DNA from: Alphaproteobacteria bacterium
GTDB lineage: Bacteria > Pseudomonadota > Alphaproteobacteria > Caulobacterales > Parvularculaceae
NCBI GenBank assembly: GCA_016125455.1
Contig: WGLS01000022.1
Span: 1 to 64,000 of the forward strand
DNA length: 64,000 nt
Reading direction: 5' to 3'
The position numbers and the translations under genes are program-made. The first letter of the stretch is position 1; each line of letters starts with the position of its first letter. Shown here one piece after another: positions 54,001 through 62,367 of this stretch. Under the pieces are notes generated by a model, which saw only the letters and a program-made list of their open reading frames with translations, was not told the DNA's origin and did no database searches.

Positions 54001-54808
54001 GCTCAACGACGACCGGATACACCATGTCTTTCCAGAGATGAGTGAAACCGGCCGCGGTGCGCGGGTCCGCAAAGATGTCGCGATGCGTCTGGACGCGTTC
54101 GCGCGAACCGAGCGTCTTCGCCACGTAGCGGTCTGACAAGCGCTTGATGTGTTCCCGCTGACTATCGGTCAGGTCGCCAGTCGGCGCTGGAGTCGCAGCC
54201 CCTGGCGCCCGGCCCGCCATCGACGGCTCCTTCGCCAACGGCGTCTCCGTCACCCTCTCGACCGCACGCGGCGGAGCGAGCGACGTCTGATTAACGACAC
54301 GCGACGGACTGTCGGCGTTGAGACCTTGCAGCGTCCGGAGTTGCTCCTCCATCAGCTCAAGCTGGCGCGCGAACAGCGCCGCAAGCCCATCGGATGGGAT
54401 CGACCGGCTAAGAGCCTGACCGGCATGCTCGTCGTCGGGGGCGCCGTCGACATCGACTTTTGCATCAGAGGCTGCGATTGAAGAAGGGATTGGGGCAGAC
54501 GCGGACCTTGGCGGCGCGGCGGTCTCGGTGTCCGCGGCGGACGGCGCCTCTACAAAAAGGTCGGCGGGCGCTTCCGCGTCGAGCCTTTCGGCGAGCGCCT
54601 CCATCGTGGTCGTCTGTTCGATCAGTTGCCGGAAGGTCGTCTTGACATTGAACGATCTCTGGATGGCGGCAGCGAACTGGGTCAGGAAGAGCGAATCAAA
54701 CCCGATCGCCAGAAAGGGCGCGGCGGGCAAAATCTCCGTTTCGGCGTACCCGGATAATTCCGATGCGATCGCCGTCGCTTCTGCGAGTATGTTTGCCCTG
54801 CGTGACAT
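51092..54808 (-). CDS. Hybrid protein: ACP-aminotransferase-C-PCP, no A domain
   Basis: The 1238-residue protein begins with an ACP (Ser39 in GFDSLF). After a disordered linker comes a class III PLP aminotransferase of the glutamate-semialdehyde-aminomutase type (about 215-645, PLP Lys495 in YGKVLAGGMPIGA). A condensation domain (about 665-1090) follows with HHIVFDG at 811-817, then a PCP (Ser1184 in EIGGQSL). As in mycosubtilin and microcystin synthases, the AMT should turn a beta-keto-acyl-ACP into a beta-amino-acyl-ACP. Between C and PCP there is only a Pro/Ala/Ser linker of about 70 residues, with no adenylation domain. The acidic C-terminus (NMEMEAFEF) fits a tail that docks on the next protein. 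Confidence 0.9.
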   Translation of the reverse strand: MSRRANILAEATAIASELSGYAETEILPAAPFLAIGFDSLFLTQFAAAIQRSFNVKTTFRQLIEQTTTMEALAERLDAEAPADLFVEAPSAADTETAAPPRSASAPIPSSIAASDAKVDVDGAPDDEHAGQALSRSIPSDGLAALFARQLELMEEQLRTLQGLNADSPSRVVNQTSLAPPRAVERVTETPLAKEPSMAGRAPGAATPAPTGDLTDSQREHIKRLSDRYVAKTLGSRERVQTHRDIFADPRTAAGFTHLWKDMVYPVVVERSEGAYLWDVDGNRYIDLLNGFGPNFFGHRAPFVVEALRRQLDDGFEVGPQSPIAGEAAALFCELTGMDRVTWVNTGSEAVQAAMRVARTVTGRDKAVCFAGSYHGNFDEVLVGRAPTAPGRSTLPNAPGVPHASTSNMIVLEYGSDSALEEIQRRADEIAIVMVEPVQSRRPDFRPKAFLQALRKLTAENSIVLHFDEVITGFRIGPGGAQAYYEVRADIATYGKVLAGGMPIGAVAGSKQFMDTFDGGAWRYGDASAPTAGVTFFAGTFVRHPLAIAAARACLAYMKTVGPALQDGVNRRVDRYAAGMAELFSLYGARFELPHFASQMFLRTSGEGQIGDLFHYHLRERGVHILENYPSYLTAAHADEDIDDVLTAAESALVEMRRDGMFAVEAKGGSGAVRAGAVRRFPLTAGQREIFVASALGKESSCAYNESISLRIDGELDEQRFCAAAAASINDQEAFRLRFDTRGEFQSVDANAAIAVDFEDLSALDSADADVALDGFFAREAETPFDLHRGPLVRARLFRLDAMRRIFVVYAHHIVFDGYSTDLLLRDIKSRYEEGAGLATLKPFSVYANWSSRPAPHSDHLNAWADEFGGVAPVPLQLPRDGDPTGSRRGGGTILAAYDDATAEAAAEAGRRIGVGATAIYLAGFAALLARLSGSEQVVIGVPSAGQATSGVETIGFCVSMWPIRLEVEAGLSFADLARRAQASLNAASERPEVTMGELASVLKAPFDSSRPPIVQAALNVTRFFNDLTFGEAICTPFENARKSAQYDIFVGIRRDHDRVEVDCDYADGRYRRETVEAWIDAFMGVVRAAAVASDEEAVGLAGQAGANGPASKPSTDPETKPGSRAGAALVAAPLAPSSAAPARTAEPAEEGLSEVEAAVIEIVSAAIGHEARLGDNFFEIGGQSLRAVRIVAALRDRLGVGVELAWLFEAPNFRGFAARIAEGDSVVERNMEMEAFEF

Positions 54809-54829
54809 TCCGTTCGCCCCCTGCTCGTC

Positions 54830-57700
54830 CTATCGCCGGCCGCGCAGCAATGCGAGCTGCGCCGACACCACATCCAGCTGCCGTCGGACAAGCTCCTCGA
54901 CATCGCCGGCTGTTGATTCGATGCCGATCTGCGTTCCCGCCGATGTCATTTGCGCAGACTCGGTGCGACGGTCCGTCGGCTCAACCCAGAACCGCTTGCG
55001 ATCGAATGGGTATGTCGGCAGCGGCAATTTGCGGCCAGCGCCGCCCCTGACCCGCCGCCAGTCAATCTCGACGCCGGAAGACCAGATGTCGCCGAGGCCT
55101 TCAAAGATTGCGGACAGCGCGCCTTCGCCAGCCGACGCCGCCCGCGGCGACACGCCGACAACCCGCGCCGGCGCGTCCGATGGCGTCGACTGACGCGCCA
55201 TGGCGGACAGCGCCTGACCAGGACCGATTTCGACAATAACGCACGGTCCACGTTGAGCGGCCGATTCAATTGCCTCGGCGAAACGAACGGGCCGGACGAT
55301 CTGCTCTCGCCAATAGGCGGAATGGCCGAAAACGGATGCGTCCAATTTCGGATCACTTGTAGAAACTACGTTTACGGATGGCATGCCAAATTGCACGCCG
55401 ACGAACGATCCTTCAAACTTCGCCGCGGCCGGCGCCATCATGGTTGAATGAAACGCGTGCGAAGTCCTTAACCTGACGGCGCCGACGCCATCAGCTTCAA
55501 GTCGCGCGAGCGCCTTGTCGATCGAATCAACCGGACCACTAAGCGTCGTCGCCGCCGGCGCATTGATCGCCGCGACGCCAACGCCGGCGCCGAGATAGGG
55601 TCCGAGCGCATCCGGCGCCGCCCGCGCCGCGATCATCGCGCCGGCTGGCATGGCGGCCATCGCCTTGCCTCGCGCGGCCACGAGCGACATTGCATCGTCC
55701 AGGGAGAAAATTCCGGCGATGTGCGCGGCGGCGAATTCGCCAATGCTGTGGCCGACCATCGACGCCGGCGCCAGTCCCCAGGCGCCGAGCGCGCGCGCAA
55801 CGGCAATCTCATAAGCGACGATAGCGGGCTGTGCGATTTGCGTGCTGGCCAAGGCGACGCCAGCCTCTTCGCGATCTTCGTCCCTTTCAAAGGCCCCGAG
55901 GGAAAGCCGTCGCACGTCCGCGGCGAGGGTCTCATCCGCTCGCCGGAGCGCGTCTAAGGCCTTATCGTAGGCCAGCCGAAATGCCGGCCAGGCGTCGTGC
56001 AGACTCCTGGCCATGCCTGGATACTGGGCGCCTTGCCCGGGGAACGCAAAGACGAGGTCGGGATCGGCCCCGACGCGCGTCACCGCGTTCACGCCGCGCC
56101 GCAGGCGATCGGCTCCTTCGCTCATCGAAGAGACGTATCCTGACCATCGGTAATCAAATTGCGCACGCCCTGTCTGGAGGGTCCATGCGGCATCGCCCAG
56201 CGCAGCTTCCGGCATGTCATCAAACGCCGTCGCGACAGCGGACGCTATCGCCTCGACCGCGGTCTCCGTCTTGGCGGACAGGACAACCAGCGCGCCATCG
56301 TGGGCGATTGCGTCGTCGTCCAGGTCTCTTCCAGGCGTCAGCGGCGTCGGCGCTTCCTCGACGATGACATGCGCGTTGGTGCCGCCGACGCCGAACGACG
56401 AAACGGCCGCTCGACGCGGCTCGGCGCCCTTTGGCCACGGGCGCCCGTCAACGTCGATGAAGAAGGGCGACGCCTCGAAATCTATTTTGGGGTTGGGGGC
56501 CGTAAAATTGATCTGTGGCGGGATTGTTTCCCTGTCGAGACAGAGGCAGGTTTTGATCAGGCCAATCGCGCCAGACGCCACATCGAGGTGGCCGAGATTT
56601 GCCTTCAGCGAGCCGATGACGCAATACTGGCGATCGTTGCCATATCGACGATAGGCGCTCGTCAGGCCTGAAATCTCAATCGGATCACCGATTGGCGTAG
56701 CCGTCCCATGCGCCTCCACATAACCGATGGTTTGCGGATCAATTCCAGCGCTTTCAAGAGCAAGCGCAATTACCTCCGCCTGACCTTCGACCGACGGAGC
56801 CGTGTAGCTGACCTTGTCGCCGCCGTCGTTGTTTACGGCGCAACCTCGAATGACACCGTAGATGCGGTCGCCATCCGCCAGCGCGTCTTCCAGCCGCTTA
56901 AGGGCCACGACCGCTGCGCCGTTGGAGAAAACCGTGCCCGCGGCGTTCTCATCGAACGTTCGGCAGACGCCGTCCGGCGACAACATGCCGCCTTCCTTGT
57001 AGAAGTAACCTTTCTTTTGGGGCAGGACGATGGTGATACCGCCCGCAAGGGCCATGTCGCATGCGTAGCTCTCAATCGCCTGGCAGGCCGTTGCAATGGC
57101 GACCAGCGATGTCGAGCATGCGGTCTGCAGGGTCATCGCCGGCCCGGTCAGTCCCAGCTTGTAGGCGACCCGCGTCGCCAGATAGTCCTTGTCATTGCCG
57201 AGTTCGGTTTGGAGCGACCCGACCTGGATCGACTCCACCAGCCGCGCCCTGAAGCTTTCATCCGAGCACAAATTCCAGAGAACGTAAGTGTCCATGTAGC
57301 AGCCGGCATAGACGCCAATGGCGCCAGGATACCGGCTGGGATCGCATCCGGCGTTTTCCATCGCCTGCCAGCAAAGCTCCAGAAAAACCCTGTGCTGGGG
57401 GTCCATCACTTCCGCTTCGCGTGGAAGGTAGCCGAAGAACCTTGCGTCGAACATGTCGATGTCGCTAAGGACGCCTTTGGCGCAGACATAATCGCGGTCG
57501 CCCTCGCGAAGGCCGTCGATTTCGATCTCCAGCTCATCGACAGAGAACCGGGTGACGCCTTCACGTCCTTCAAGCAGCATGCGCCAGAAAGATTCCACAT
57601 CGTCCGCTCCCGGAAACCGACCGGCCATGCCGACGATGGCGACGCCGGGACGCGGCGCGCCATCGGAGGGATTCTCCTGCACGGTGCCGTCACCGCTCAT
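54830..57700 (-). CDS. Type I PKS: ketosynthase-acyltransferase (malonyl type)
   Basis: The 956-residue protein starts at ATG 57700, which overlaps the previous stop (ATGA). The KS domain (about 20-450) has Cys195 (TACSTSL), His331 (EAHGTATPIGDP) and His371 (NLGHLDVASG), so it is condensation-competent. The AT domain (about 545-840) has Ser652 (GHSIGEF) and HAFH at 748-751, the malonyl-CoA signature. LPLPTYPFDRKRFW marks the post-AT linker. The remaining tail has no carrier protein. The acceptor ACP is at the N-terminus of the next protein. No KR, DH or ER is present, so the beta-keto group stays for the aminotransferase. Confidence 0.93.
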   Translation of the reverse strand: MSGDGTVQENPSDGAPRPGVAIVGMAGRFPGADDVESFWRMLLEGREGVTRFSVDELEIEIDGLREGDRDYVCAKGVLSDIDMFDARFFGYLPREAEVMDPQHRVFLELCWQAMENAGCDPSRYPGAIGVYAGCYMDTYVLWNLCSDESFRARLVESIQVGSLQTELGNDKDYLATRVAYKLGLTGPAMTLQTACSTSLVAIATACQAIESYACDMALAGGITIVLPQKKGYFYKEGGMLSPDGVCRTFDENAAGTVFSNGAAVVALKRLEDALADGDRIYGVIRGCAVNNDGGDKVSYTAPSVEGQAEVIALALESAGIDPQTIGYVEAHGTATPIGDPIEISGLTSAYRRYGNDRQYCVIGSLKANLGHLDVASGAIGLIKTCLCLDRETIPPQINFTAPNPKIDFEASPFFIDVDGRPWPKGAEPRRAAVSSFGVGGTNAHVIVEEAPTPLTPGRDLDDDAIAHDGALVVLSAKTETAVEAIASAVATAFDDMPEAALGDAAWTLQTGRAQFDYRWSGYVSSMSEGADRLRRGVNAVTRVGADPDLVFAFPGQGAQYPGMARSLHDAWPAFRLAYDKALDALRRADETLAADVRRLSLGAFERDEDREEAGVALASTQIAQPAIVAYEIAVARALGAWGLAPASMVGHSIGEFAAAHIAGIFSLDDAMSLVAARGKAMAAMPAGAMIAARAAPDALGPYLGAGVGVAAINAPAATTLSGPVDSIDKALARLEADGVGAVRLRTSHAFHSTMMAPAAAKFEGSFVGVQFGMPSVNVVSTSDPKLDASVFGHSAYWREQIVRPVRFAEAIESAAQRGPCVIVEIGPGQALSAMARQSTPSDAPARVVGVSPRAASAGEGALSAIFEGLGDIWSSGVEIDWRRVRGGAGRKLPLPTYPFDRKRFWVEPTDRRTESAQMTSAGTQIGIESTAGDVEELVRRQLDVVSAQLALLRGRR

Positions 57701-59841
57701 CGCCGTCGCCCCGTCGCTGGGCGGCCGCGGGCGGCTGCGGCAAGCTTTGCCGTGCGCATTCGTTCGCCGCGTTCCGCAGCGTTCGTGATCTCGTTTGCGC
57801 CCGTTGCATGGGCGGCAAGGCCACGCACCGTCGAGAACCTGAAGAGGTCGGCCAGACTGAGACGTCGTCGAATTTCCTCCGGCATCGCTTCGAAAATCCT
57901 GACGAGGTGGAGCGATTTTCCGCCGAGTTCCGCGAAGTCGTCCTCGACGCCGACGCGTTCTACATTCAGCACGGTTGACCACAGTCCAGCAATGACGCTC
58001 TCGGGGCCGGGCCTTGGCGCCACAAAAGAGCGAGACAACTCGCCCCTTGCCCGCGGGCGCCCCCGAACCGCGTCAAGCAGACAACCCGCGTTCGACCACT
58101 CGGTTGCGAGGGTTTCAAATATTTCGCTCCGTATACTATATAATGTTTTCGATGCGGACGCGACCGGATGCGCGCCAGCGTCTCCGCTCCGGGTCTCGCC
58201 TGGCGTGAAGGACACCGCGGCAAGGTCGGCTGCGCTGAGGACGACCTGCCCTGCCGCTGCTGGACGATCGGTAGAAATCGACGTCAGGAATGACAGAAAC
58301 GGAGCATTCCTCGGCCCTTCCACAACGCGGATGGAAACCTTAGCCGCGCCAATGCTGGTGGCGAAAGCGCCAAGACGCGCGGCCATTTGATGTTCGACGC
58401 CGCGTCCAATAGCACGGCAGCTGAGCGTCCAAAGATCGACCGAAATTCGCGAAGCGTCACCGTCGCCGACGATTTTCCCGGACATGCCGCCAACAAGGCC
58501 ATAGTCGCCGAAGCGGTCGCGCGCGGAGGTCACGAACGCAAAGCCATCGGCGCGCCTTATACTGTTGATGAAGTCGCCAGCGGTTAGACGGTTGAGAGTC
58601 GAATTGAATTGGTTCGTGCGGGCCGCCATTTGCTCGAGGCGCGGCGCGTCCGCTTCCGTCGCTTCCTGAGTCTCGACGACGAGTTCAAGCGTCCGGAAAA
58701 AGTCGTCGAGCGACTCCGCAGCAGTTTCCGCGGCGCGTCGCCGCGCCTCGTCCGCAATCGATGCAGCGCGCTGACGATCCGCATCCGTTGTAATTCCGCG
58801 ATCAAGCGGCCAGACATGGCCGGCGAACAAGGGCGTCGTTCGAAGGTCAGGCGCACGAATGACGACGACGCCAGGCGCGCCCGCCTTTACATCCGCGCAT
58901 TCAACCGGACTGTCGTCGATAAACAGGACGCCCCCCGGCCCGATCGAGAGGTCGTCGGCGACGCGCCGCACCGCATCAGCCTTGCTGTTCCAACCGGCGC
59001 AGACAGCGTGAAAATCACTCAGACCGAGCGGGAAGTCCGGGCGCGCGCCGAAGAGAGATCGAATGTCCGTCGGCTCATTCTTGGTGACTAGCGCGAGCGC
59101 CACTCCATCGCGCGCCGCTGATTTCAGGACGACTTGCAATTCTGCGTGCCCTGAGGACAGGGATACGCCCTCAACGCCGGCCTCGCCCAGGACCCCGTCC
59201 CACAACGTGTTGTCGCCGTCGACGCAAACCAGCTTAATTGGCGGCCTTGCAAACCGCGATCGCCACCGCGCAATTGCCGCCGCGATCGCGCAAAAGGCTT
59301 CTTCTGTATAGGGAATTTGTGCAAGCGTATCTGCATGCGCGTCATGGGGCGCATTGACGGAGTAGGCCACGAAGACCTCGGAAAGATCGCGCACTGTGAT
59401 GGCGGACGCTTCGGCAAACGCCGCCGCTAGGATGCCGGTCGCAGACGTCGAGCGAGGATCGCCGTCAGGACAGGCCAGGGCCAGCGTCGCGACGCCGTCA
59501 TCGCCAGCAGCGCCAAGGGCGCTGATCATCGGTCCCGCGTCGTACCCGCCTTCAGCATCAAGGCCGGCGACGTCGCGCCAGCGAAAGGCGATGACCCGCG
59601 GCGCACTAGCGCATTGAAGGTCGCTCGATGGGTCCATTAGCTTGATCGCCAACGGACCGGGCGTTGCGAGCTGCACGCCGGTATCGAGTCCGAGCTGCCG
59701 AAACAGAAATTCAAGGGGCTCGATGGCCGGGTCGAGCGCGAAACTCGAAGCGAGAATGCAGGCGTCGTCGGAACCAGCTGGTCCCGCGTCCTGTTCCCGG
59801 ATGTCGTCGGCGTGGAGTTGCATGCTCATCGCGCGGGACAT
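57697..59841 (-). CDS. FkbH-like glyceryl transferase fused to acyl carrier protein
   Basis: The 714-residue protein has an N-terminal region (1-195), a HAD-type FkbH domain (LVCVDGDNTLWDGVLGEAG, Asp208 and Asp210), a GNAT-like second half (VRRADGFAFVTSARDRFGDYGLVGGM-like) and a C-terminal ACP with Ser643 (LGGKSLHL). FkbH-family proteins load glyceryl from 1,3-bisphosphoglycerate onto an ACP, giving the glyceryl or lactyl starter or methoxymalonyl-type extender units in other polyketide pathways. No dehydrogenases for methoxymalonyl formation are present, so a glyceryl starter is the simpler reading. The fused ACP and the ATGA overlap with the KS-AT gene support the handover. Confidence 0.88.
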   Translation of the reverse strand: MSRAMSMQLHADDIREQDAGPAGSDDACILASSFALDPAIEPLEFLFRQLGLDTGVQLATPGPLAIKLMDPSSDLQCASAPRVIAFRWRDVAGLDAEGGYDAGPMISALGAAGDDGVATLALACPDGDPRSTSATGILAAAFAEASAITVRDLSEVFVAYSVNAPHDAHADTLAQIPYTEEAFCAIAAAIARWRSRFARPPIKLVCVDGDNTLWDGVLGEAGVEGVSLSSGHAELQVVLKSAARDGVALALVTKNEPTDIRSLFGARPDFPLGLSDFHAVCAGWNSKADAVRRVADDLSIGPGGVLFIDDSPVECADVKAGAPGVVVIRAPDLRTTPLFAGHVWPLDRGITTDADRQRAASIADEARRRAAETAAESLDDFFRTLELVVETQEATEADAPRLEQMAARTNQFNSTLNRLTAGDFINSIRRADGFAFVTSARDRFGDYGLVGGMSGKIVGDGDASRISVDLWTLSCRAIGRGVEHQMAARLGAFATSIGAAKVSIRVVEGPRNAPFLSFLTSISTDRPAAAGQVVLSAADLAAVSFTPGETRSGDAGAHPVASASKTLYSIRSEIFETLATEWSNAGCLLDAVRGRPRARGELSRSFVAPRPGPESVIAGLWSTVLNVERVGVEDDFAELGGKSLHLVRIFEAMPEEIRRRLSLADLFRFSTVRGLAAHATGANEITNAAERGERMRTAKLAAAARGRPATGRRR

Positions 59842-59862
59842 TATCCCCGGGAATTTAATATT

Positions 59863-60708
59863 TCATCGGTGTTTCATCACGACGTCGCCAGGCGCCTCAT
59901 CGAACCATCGGATGGCTACTGCATTGACCGGGCGATCGGCGACGATGCAAGCGAGGAACCCGGCATTCCGGCCGCCCCGCCCGGCAAAGGTTAACGCCCG
60001 CGCCTGCCAGTCGCCGCCGTCTTGCGGGCGGGTCGAAGGGGCGAGCGCCCTGATAACGAACGCATGCGCGCTCGACGTTTCCGTTGTCGGACCGGTAACC
60101 GCCGCCGACGCATCAAGGCTGGCAAGGTCGCCGGCGAGGCCAATGCCGAGCGCTTTCAATGCCGCTTCCTTGGCACTCCAGATTTGCAGGAACGATCGCG
60201 GATCGCCCGCGTCGCCTGAGCCCTCGTGAGACCGGCAGGCGCGCCGCAATGCTGAACGCTCACCCGGGGTGAAATGGCGTCCGGCGACAAGCGACGCTTC
60301 AGCTACAGGCTCGATTGCCTCGATGTCGATCCCCAGCGCGCCATCGGCGGCGATCGCGAGAGCGCCAACTTCGGCGCTTCGCGAATAGGACATAGCAAGC
60401 GGCGCGGGCGCCTCGTTGACCAGCGGCTTCGGCTTGTCTTGAACGCCGCCTGCGAAGGAGACGCTGCGGACGTCGACGCCGAGACCGGCCGCCATTATGC
60501 GTCGCTGCGCCCAGCGTCCGGCAATGAATCGGCGGCGATCCCGTTCGAAACGATACCTCTCGGCGCGTTCGACTTCCGCGGTCGTAAAGACCGTTGCGTC
60601 GACGGCTTGGTCGGCGTCAAGATCAATAAGCCAGAGATCGACGACGCATCCATCCGGCGTCGGTGTGCGACAATTGCCATCAGCTGGAGGGTCAATGTCC
60701 CAGGTCAT
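59863..60708 (-). CDS. Sfp-type 4'-phosphopantetheinyl transferase
   Basis: The 281-residue protein attaches the phosphopantetheine arm to the ACP and PCP domains of this locus. The family motifs LGIDIEAIEP and FLQIWSAKEAALKALG are present, as is the N-terminal RFIAGRWAQRRI helix. It begins by overlapping the previous stop by 4 bases and ends 21 bases before the FkbH-ACP gene, so it is made in step with the carrier proteins. Two Cys-rich or disordered inserts (about 165-180 and 210-240) lengthen it slightly. Confidence 0.9.
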   Translation of the reverse strand: MTWDIDPPADGNCRTPTPDGCVVDLWLIDLDADQAVDATVFTTAEVERAERYRFERDRRRFIAGRWAQRRIMAAGLGVDVRSVSFAGGVQDKPKPLVNEAPAPLAMSYSRSAEVGALAIAADGALGIDIEAIEPVAEASLVAGRHFTPGERSALRRACRSHEGSGDAGDPRSFLQIWSAKEAALKALGIGLAGDLASLDASAAVTGPTTETSSAHAFVIRALAPSTRPQDGGDWQARALTFAGRGGRNAGFLACIVADRPVNAVAIRWFDEAPGDVVMKHR

Positions 60709-61796
60709 GGCGACCTGAGGGCCGACCTGATCAGATCAGCGATTTCCTCATCGCCAATCGGCTCAAACCCACAGCCGAGTTGCCGGTTCAATTCGTCGAC
60801 CAGCGATTGAAGAAAAAGGCCGCCGGCGACGGTGCCCGCGTGATTGTCTTCGAGATGGAGATGGTCCGGCCGGTCCGAGCGTTCGTTCAGAACCCTCATA
60901 CCCGCAATGTTCGCCGACGCGCCGGGAGTTTCGGTCGTCGCGAAGCGTCGCGCGAACCACGACCGACCGTCTACATAAGCGACGCCATCTCGGTCGGTCG
61001 CGATCTGCGCAAGTCCGCGATCAAAGAGATCAAGCGGAGCTTCCGCCCTGGCGCGCTCGGCGCTCGACAAGCTTTCAAGGCTGTCGATCGGGGCGTCGGT
61101 CTCGCGCGCCACGCCGATAAGCGCAATGCGCGTCCCGGCGACGCCTCGGATCGCCGAGACCGCCCGGTCAACGGCGTTCAGGCACGCCTCCGCCCGATCC
61201 ACGCCCGCGCCAGGATCTTCCAGCCAATGCAACAGGTGTCGCGCCTGACCCAGATCGTTGATGCCGATGCGAATGATGACAATCCCGTTGCGCCACTCGG
61301 CCGGAGCGGCGGTGATCCGCGCCACAAGCTGCGCGCCCTGTCGCGGCCAGGCATCAAACAGGCTGGCGCAGTCGGCCCCGGACAAAGCATAATTGTACGA
61401 GAAGTCCTCTTTGGCTGGCGTCCGGGTCGGCGCGCCAACGGCCGCCATGGCTCGGGCAATCGTTTCCGGCGCCCCCGAGACGCGAAATTGACCAGGATCA
61501 ATCTCGCCCGGACGCAGCCGACGCCATATCTCCAGCCAGTTGAACGTGACCTGGTGGTACGCGCCGCCCCGTCTGATGCCATTGATCCGGTCGCGATAAG
61601 CGTGGCTGTCGGAATCACCGACGACGGCGATCAACGTCCGGCCAGGAACCTCGCACGCCGCGCCGTCAGTCTCGTCGACGGCGATCGCCCGTTGGGCGGC
61701 GAGTCCAGCCAGCGCTGCGGTCGCTGTCAGGATCGCAAGGCACCCGACCGATCGCGGCCACATCCGTCTCCGGCTTATATTTCCGTTTGTTCCCAT
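60705..61796 (-). CDS. Membrane-anchored or exported SGNH hydrolase, first gene of the PKS/NRPS operon
   Basis: The 363-residue protein has a signal or anchor helix (about residues 15-39). The SGNH blocks follow: GDSDSH with Ser62, a NYALSGADC region, IRIGINDLGQ with the block III Asn, and DHLHLEDNHAG with Asp and His of block V. SGNH enzymes hydrolyse or transfer acyl esters. A periplasmic active site would suit acyl transfer to a surface glycan, or trimming of an exported product. Its stop overlaps the PPTase start by 4 bases, which places it firmly in the biosynthetic operon. Confidence 0.78.
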   Translation of the reverse strand: MGTNGNISRRRMWPRSVGCLAILTATAALAGLAAQRAIAVDETDGAACEVPGRTLIAVVGDSDSHAYRDRINGIRRGGAYHQVTFNWLEIWRRLRPGEIDPGQFRVSGAPETIARAMAAVGAPTRTPAKEDFSYNYALSGADCASLFDAWPRQGAQLVARITAAPAEWRNGIVIIRIGINDLGQARHLLHWLEDPGAGVDRAEACLNAVDRAVSAIRGVAGTRIALIGVARETDAPIDSLESLSSAERARAEAPLDLFDRGLAQIATDRDGVAYVDGRSWFARRFATTETPGASANIAGMRVLNERSDRPDHLHLEDNHAGTVAGGLFLQSLVDELNRQLGCGFEPIGDEEIADLIRSALRSP

Positions 61797-62075
61797 GGCG
61801 GAAAGGGACCCCGGCTCGCGGCGGCGCTCAAGCGAATTTCCGGAAAGGCGCCCGACTGCCGCGACACTTAATGGCTAAGGCTTAACCGGAATGTCATCGT
61901 GGAACCGCGCGGATTGAATTCAGTGACGCCGCTGCGGATCCCGGCGTGCGCGGAAAGCCTGGTGCGATTGAAAGCGCCGCGGGCCAGATGGTTTTTTAGA
62001 CTTGGATACAATTGCGCTTCACTGAACGGTCGAGCGTTTTGCGCTCGACATGATCTCGCTTGCGTCGGCCGGGCA
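61797..62075. promoter_or_regulatory. Upstream region of the PKS/NRPS operon
   Basis: These 279 bases must hold the promoter of the six-gene minus-strand operon. They are locally AT-richer around 61860-61930 and 61985-62035. No clear operator, lux box or sigma-specific promoter can be claimed by eye. Confidence 0.4.
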
Positions 62076-62270
62076 TCAGCCGAGGCGAAATGCGCTTCGC
62101 GTTCCTTTCTGCTCGGCGAGCGCCTCGACAAGTTCGCTCCCGGCTTTCGTAATGCGGCCCTCAGCGTCCACCCAGCCGCGTTTCTGCGCCTGTTCCGCTG
62201 GCCCGCCGTCCGCCTGCCCGTACATGGCCGCGGCATAGCGGAGGAGCGTCGAAACTGGATCTTCGGTCAT
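62076..62270 (-). CDS. Small conserved-looking protein upstream of the biosynthetic operon
   Basis: The 64-residue protein has a strong GAGGTAAGTT ribosome site 6 bases before its ATG. The sequence DPVSTLLRYAAAMYGQADGG, then AQKRGWVDAEGRITKAGSELVEAL, resembles a short helix-turn-strand of winged-helix type, as in small accessory proteins near proC in related genomes (recollection, not checked). No membrane segment is present. It lies 97 bases downstream of proC on the same strand. Confidence 0.65.
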   Translation of the reverse strand: MTEDPVSTLLRYAAAMYGQADGGPAEQAQKRGWVDAEGRITKAGSELVEALAEQKGTRSAFRLG

Positions 62271-62367
62271 AACTTACCTCCAGCATCGCTACGCTGTCGC
62301 AGGCCCCGTCGGATCGCAGCGTCGGATCGCAGCGGTGCGCTCAGGGACGAAGAAGCAGTACGCGCCG

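Noticed and set aside
61797-62075. A lux box or sigma54 promoter before the PKS/NRPS operon
   Set aside because: No sequence with adequate symmetry or GG-N10-GC spacing could be found by eye, so no specific regulator is claimed.
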